From the NCBI GenBank assembly GCA_963921795.1, contig OY997658.1, positions 26,651,456-26,715,455 of the forward strand: 64,000 nucleotides of DNA. Direction: 5' to 3'. A model generated the notes under the pieces. The model was not told the origin of the DNA, did not search any database, and was given only the letters and a program-made list of their open reading frames with translations. A program made the position numbers and the translations under genes. Below, piece by piece: positions 62,754 through 64,000 of the stretch. Positions within the stretch are counted from its first letter, which is position 1. Each line of letters starts with the position of its first letter. The stretch is from Nannobrachium achirus. Taxonomy: Eukaryota; Chordata; Actinopteri; Myctophiformes; Myctophidae.

Positions 62754-63117
62754 TTTTTTTTCGGAGTCCCCCATTCAAAGTCAATGGAGTTTTTGGGCGT
62801 CGTTTTTTGCGAATTACATCGCAATCGTATCGCGGATCGGAAAGAAAAGTAATAGCACACCATTCCCGGCCGAGCCGCACATTTTGATGTATATATTGCG
62901 GGGGTGGCGTAAATCGTGCGGCAGTTATTACGTGCCGAAGTTTTCCCCATTCTAAGTCAATGGGGTTTTTTGGCGTCGTTTTTTGCGAATTACGTCGCAA
63001 TGGTAACGCGGATCGGAAAGAAAAGTAATAGCACCCCATTCCCGGCCGAGCCGCACGTTTTGATGTATATATAGCGTCGGTGGTGTAAATCGTGCGGCAG
63101 TTATTACGTGCCGAAAT
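62754..63117. repeat. 176 bp tandem repeat, two units
   Basis: AAGTCAATGG at 62778 and 62954; both units contain GCGGATCGGAAAGAAAAGTA, CCCGGCCGAGCCGCAC and GTGCGGCAGTTATTACGTGC. Confidence 0.9.
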
Positions 63118-63405
63118 TTGCAAGGAACTTAATTACTTAAGTATGGCGGATTACAATAAGTGTTTTGCCATTGCGTTGCATGGCAGGCACACTTAATTAC
63201 AACTTGATGACATCACACATTGTACTTTACAATACAAACCCCAAAATCAATCCTCCAGTTCTAGGCAACACAGAAGGGGGGGAACTTTTTTTTTATTACC
63301 ACACAACTCCTCTAAGGTATACTAGAAAAGAACATTTCTAAGAAATTTTAAGTGTGCCTGCAGCTCGCTAAGTCTGTGCAACCTTGTGTAGCGGTTGGTG
63401 TTAGT

Positions 63406-64000
63406 GTTTCGTTTTGAGAGGGTCGTTCCCCCTGAAAAACACGTTTTGGCATGAAACGGTTACGTTTTGCGCGTTTGTGGTGCCCCCTATGGGTCGAAGT
63501 GGAAATGCTTTTGGGTATATGTTCAGTATAGCGCCCCCCATCTGTGGTTAAAATTTGGTGTTGACTGGATGTTTCGTTTGTGATTTATGGCTACTTCTTA
63601 CAAAACGGGCTCCTCCCGCTAACTTTGGAACCCTGTTACGGAAGAACGGTATGGACTATCAAAATATCGTTTAAATATGTTTATCGCATGAGTCCATAGA
63701 TCGTGTGTATCGATTTTTGTGACATTTGGAGAAAATATGTAGGAAAAGGAGCAAAAAGTGTGTTTTGAAGAAAATTCAAAATAGCGGAAAATCTATCCTG
63801 ACGCAAATGGGCGTGGCCTATATGAGGAGATGCGTCATGACCCAAGGAATCCAGGGAAAAAGGAATTTTAATTTTCCGACCCACGGTTCAAGAGTTACAG
63901 GCCGAAAGGTAAAGTGGACTGTTATAGCGCCACCATGAGGCCAACTGATGAAATATTTTTTTATTTAATCCTTGATATCATTATAAATCTCCTCTCCAAG
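63406..64000. other. Right edge of the window, no gene seen
   Basis: Repeat-like sequence with TATAGCGCCACCATGAGGCC at 63921-63941, the landmark of the tandem array at 1030-2265. Confidence 0.5.

Overview
The window looks like a piece of a teleost fish chromosome. The evidence is long CA/GT microsatellites, a tRNA-derived SINE with a fish-type 3' tail, very many small non-autonomous DNA transposons, a TRIM35-like single-exon gene body, and an intron-bearing retinol dehydrogenase gene with clean GT/AG splice sites. The species cannot be told from the sequence alone. Most bases are repeats; only one apparently intact host gene is visible.

Layout. 1-2.9 kb: CA repeat, a 415-435 bp tandem repeat and a SINE. 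2.9-9.8 kb: a class A GPCR pseudogene cut in two by a 6.1 kb palindromic transposon (3300-9430). 10.5-14.7 kb: an internally deleted non-LTR retrotransposon with a restriction-like endonuclease, between 300 bp direct repeats, then a second non-LTR fragment. 14.9-20 kb: a hAT MITE, a MULE-like element with 9 bp target duplication, a telomere-motif palindrome and a 0.66 kb foldback. 20.3-24.4 kb: a TRIM35-like pseudogene disrupted by a hAT MITE. 25-31 kb: MITEs with clear target duplications. 31.1-48 kb: a six-exon retinol dehydrogenase 11/12-like gene with a 10.6 kb first intron full of nested transposons. 48-55 kb: more foldbacks and MITEs. 55.1-59.1 kb: a second member of the 3300-9430 transposon family, carrying an OTU-protease-like fragment in its inverted arms. 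59-64 kb: tandem and simple repeats with no genes.

The main unexplained pattern is a 50-80 bp near-perfect hairpin (core GATCTACAAGCTCACAACG and its complement, bounded by AAAATAGC/GCTATTTT). It occurs more than 30 times between 17 and 55 kb. It sits inside at least six otherwise unrelated small transposon families, recognised by different terminal repeats. Each family has its own version of the hairpin, and changes in one arm are matched by complementary changes in the other. Two larger foldbacks (18962-19625 and 49446-50077) show the same theme: a shared core inside unrelated outer arms. Together these suggest that palindromic cores are acquired and kept symmetrical as modules.

The host genes are independent loci. 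The retinol dehydrogenase would be a membrane-anchored NADP(H)-dependent enzyme. The GPCR and the TRIM are dead or dying copies of families known to expand in fish. No promoters could be placed with confidence.
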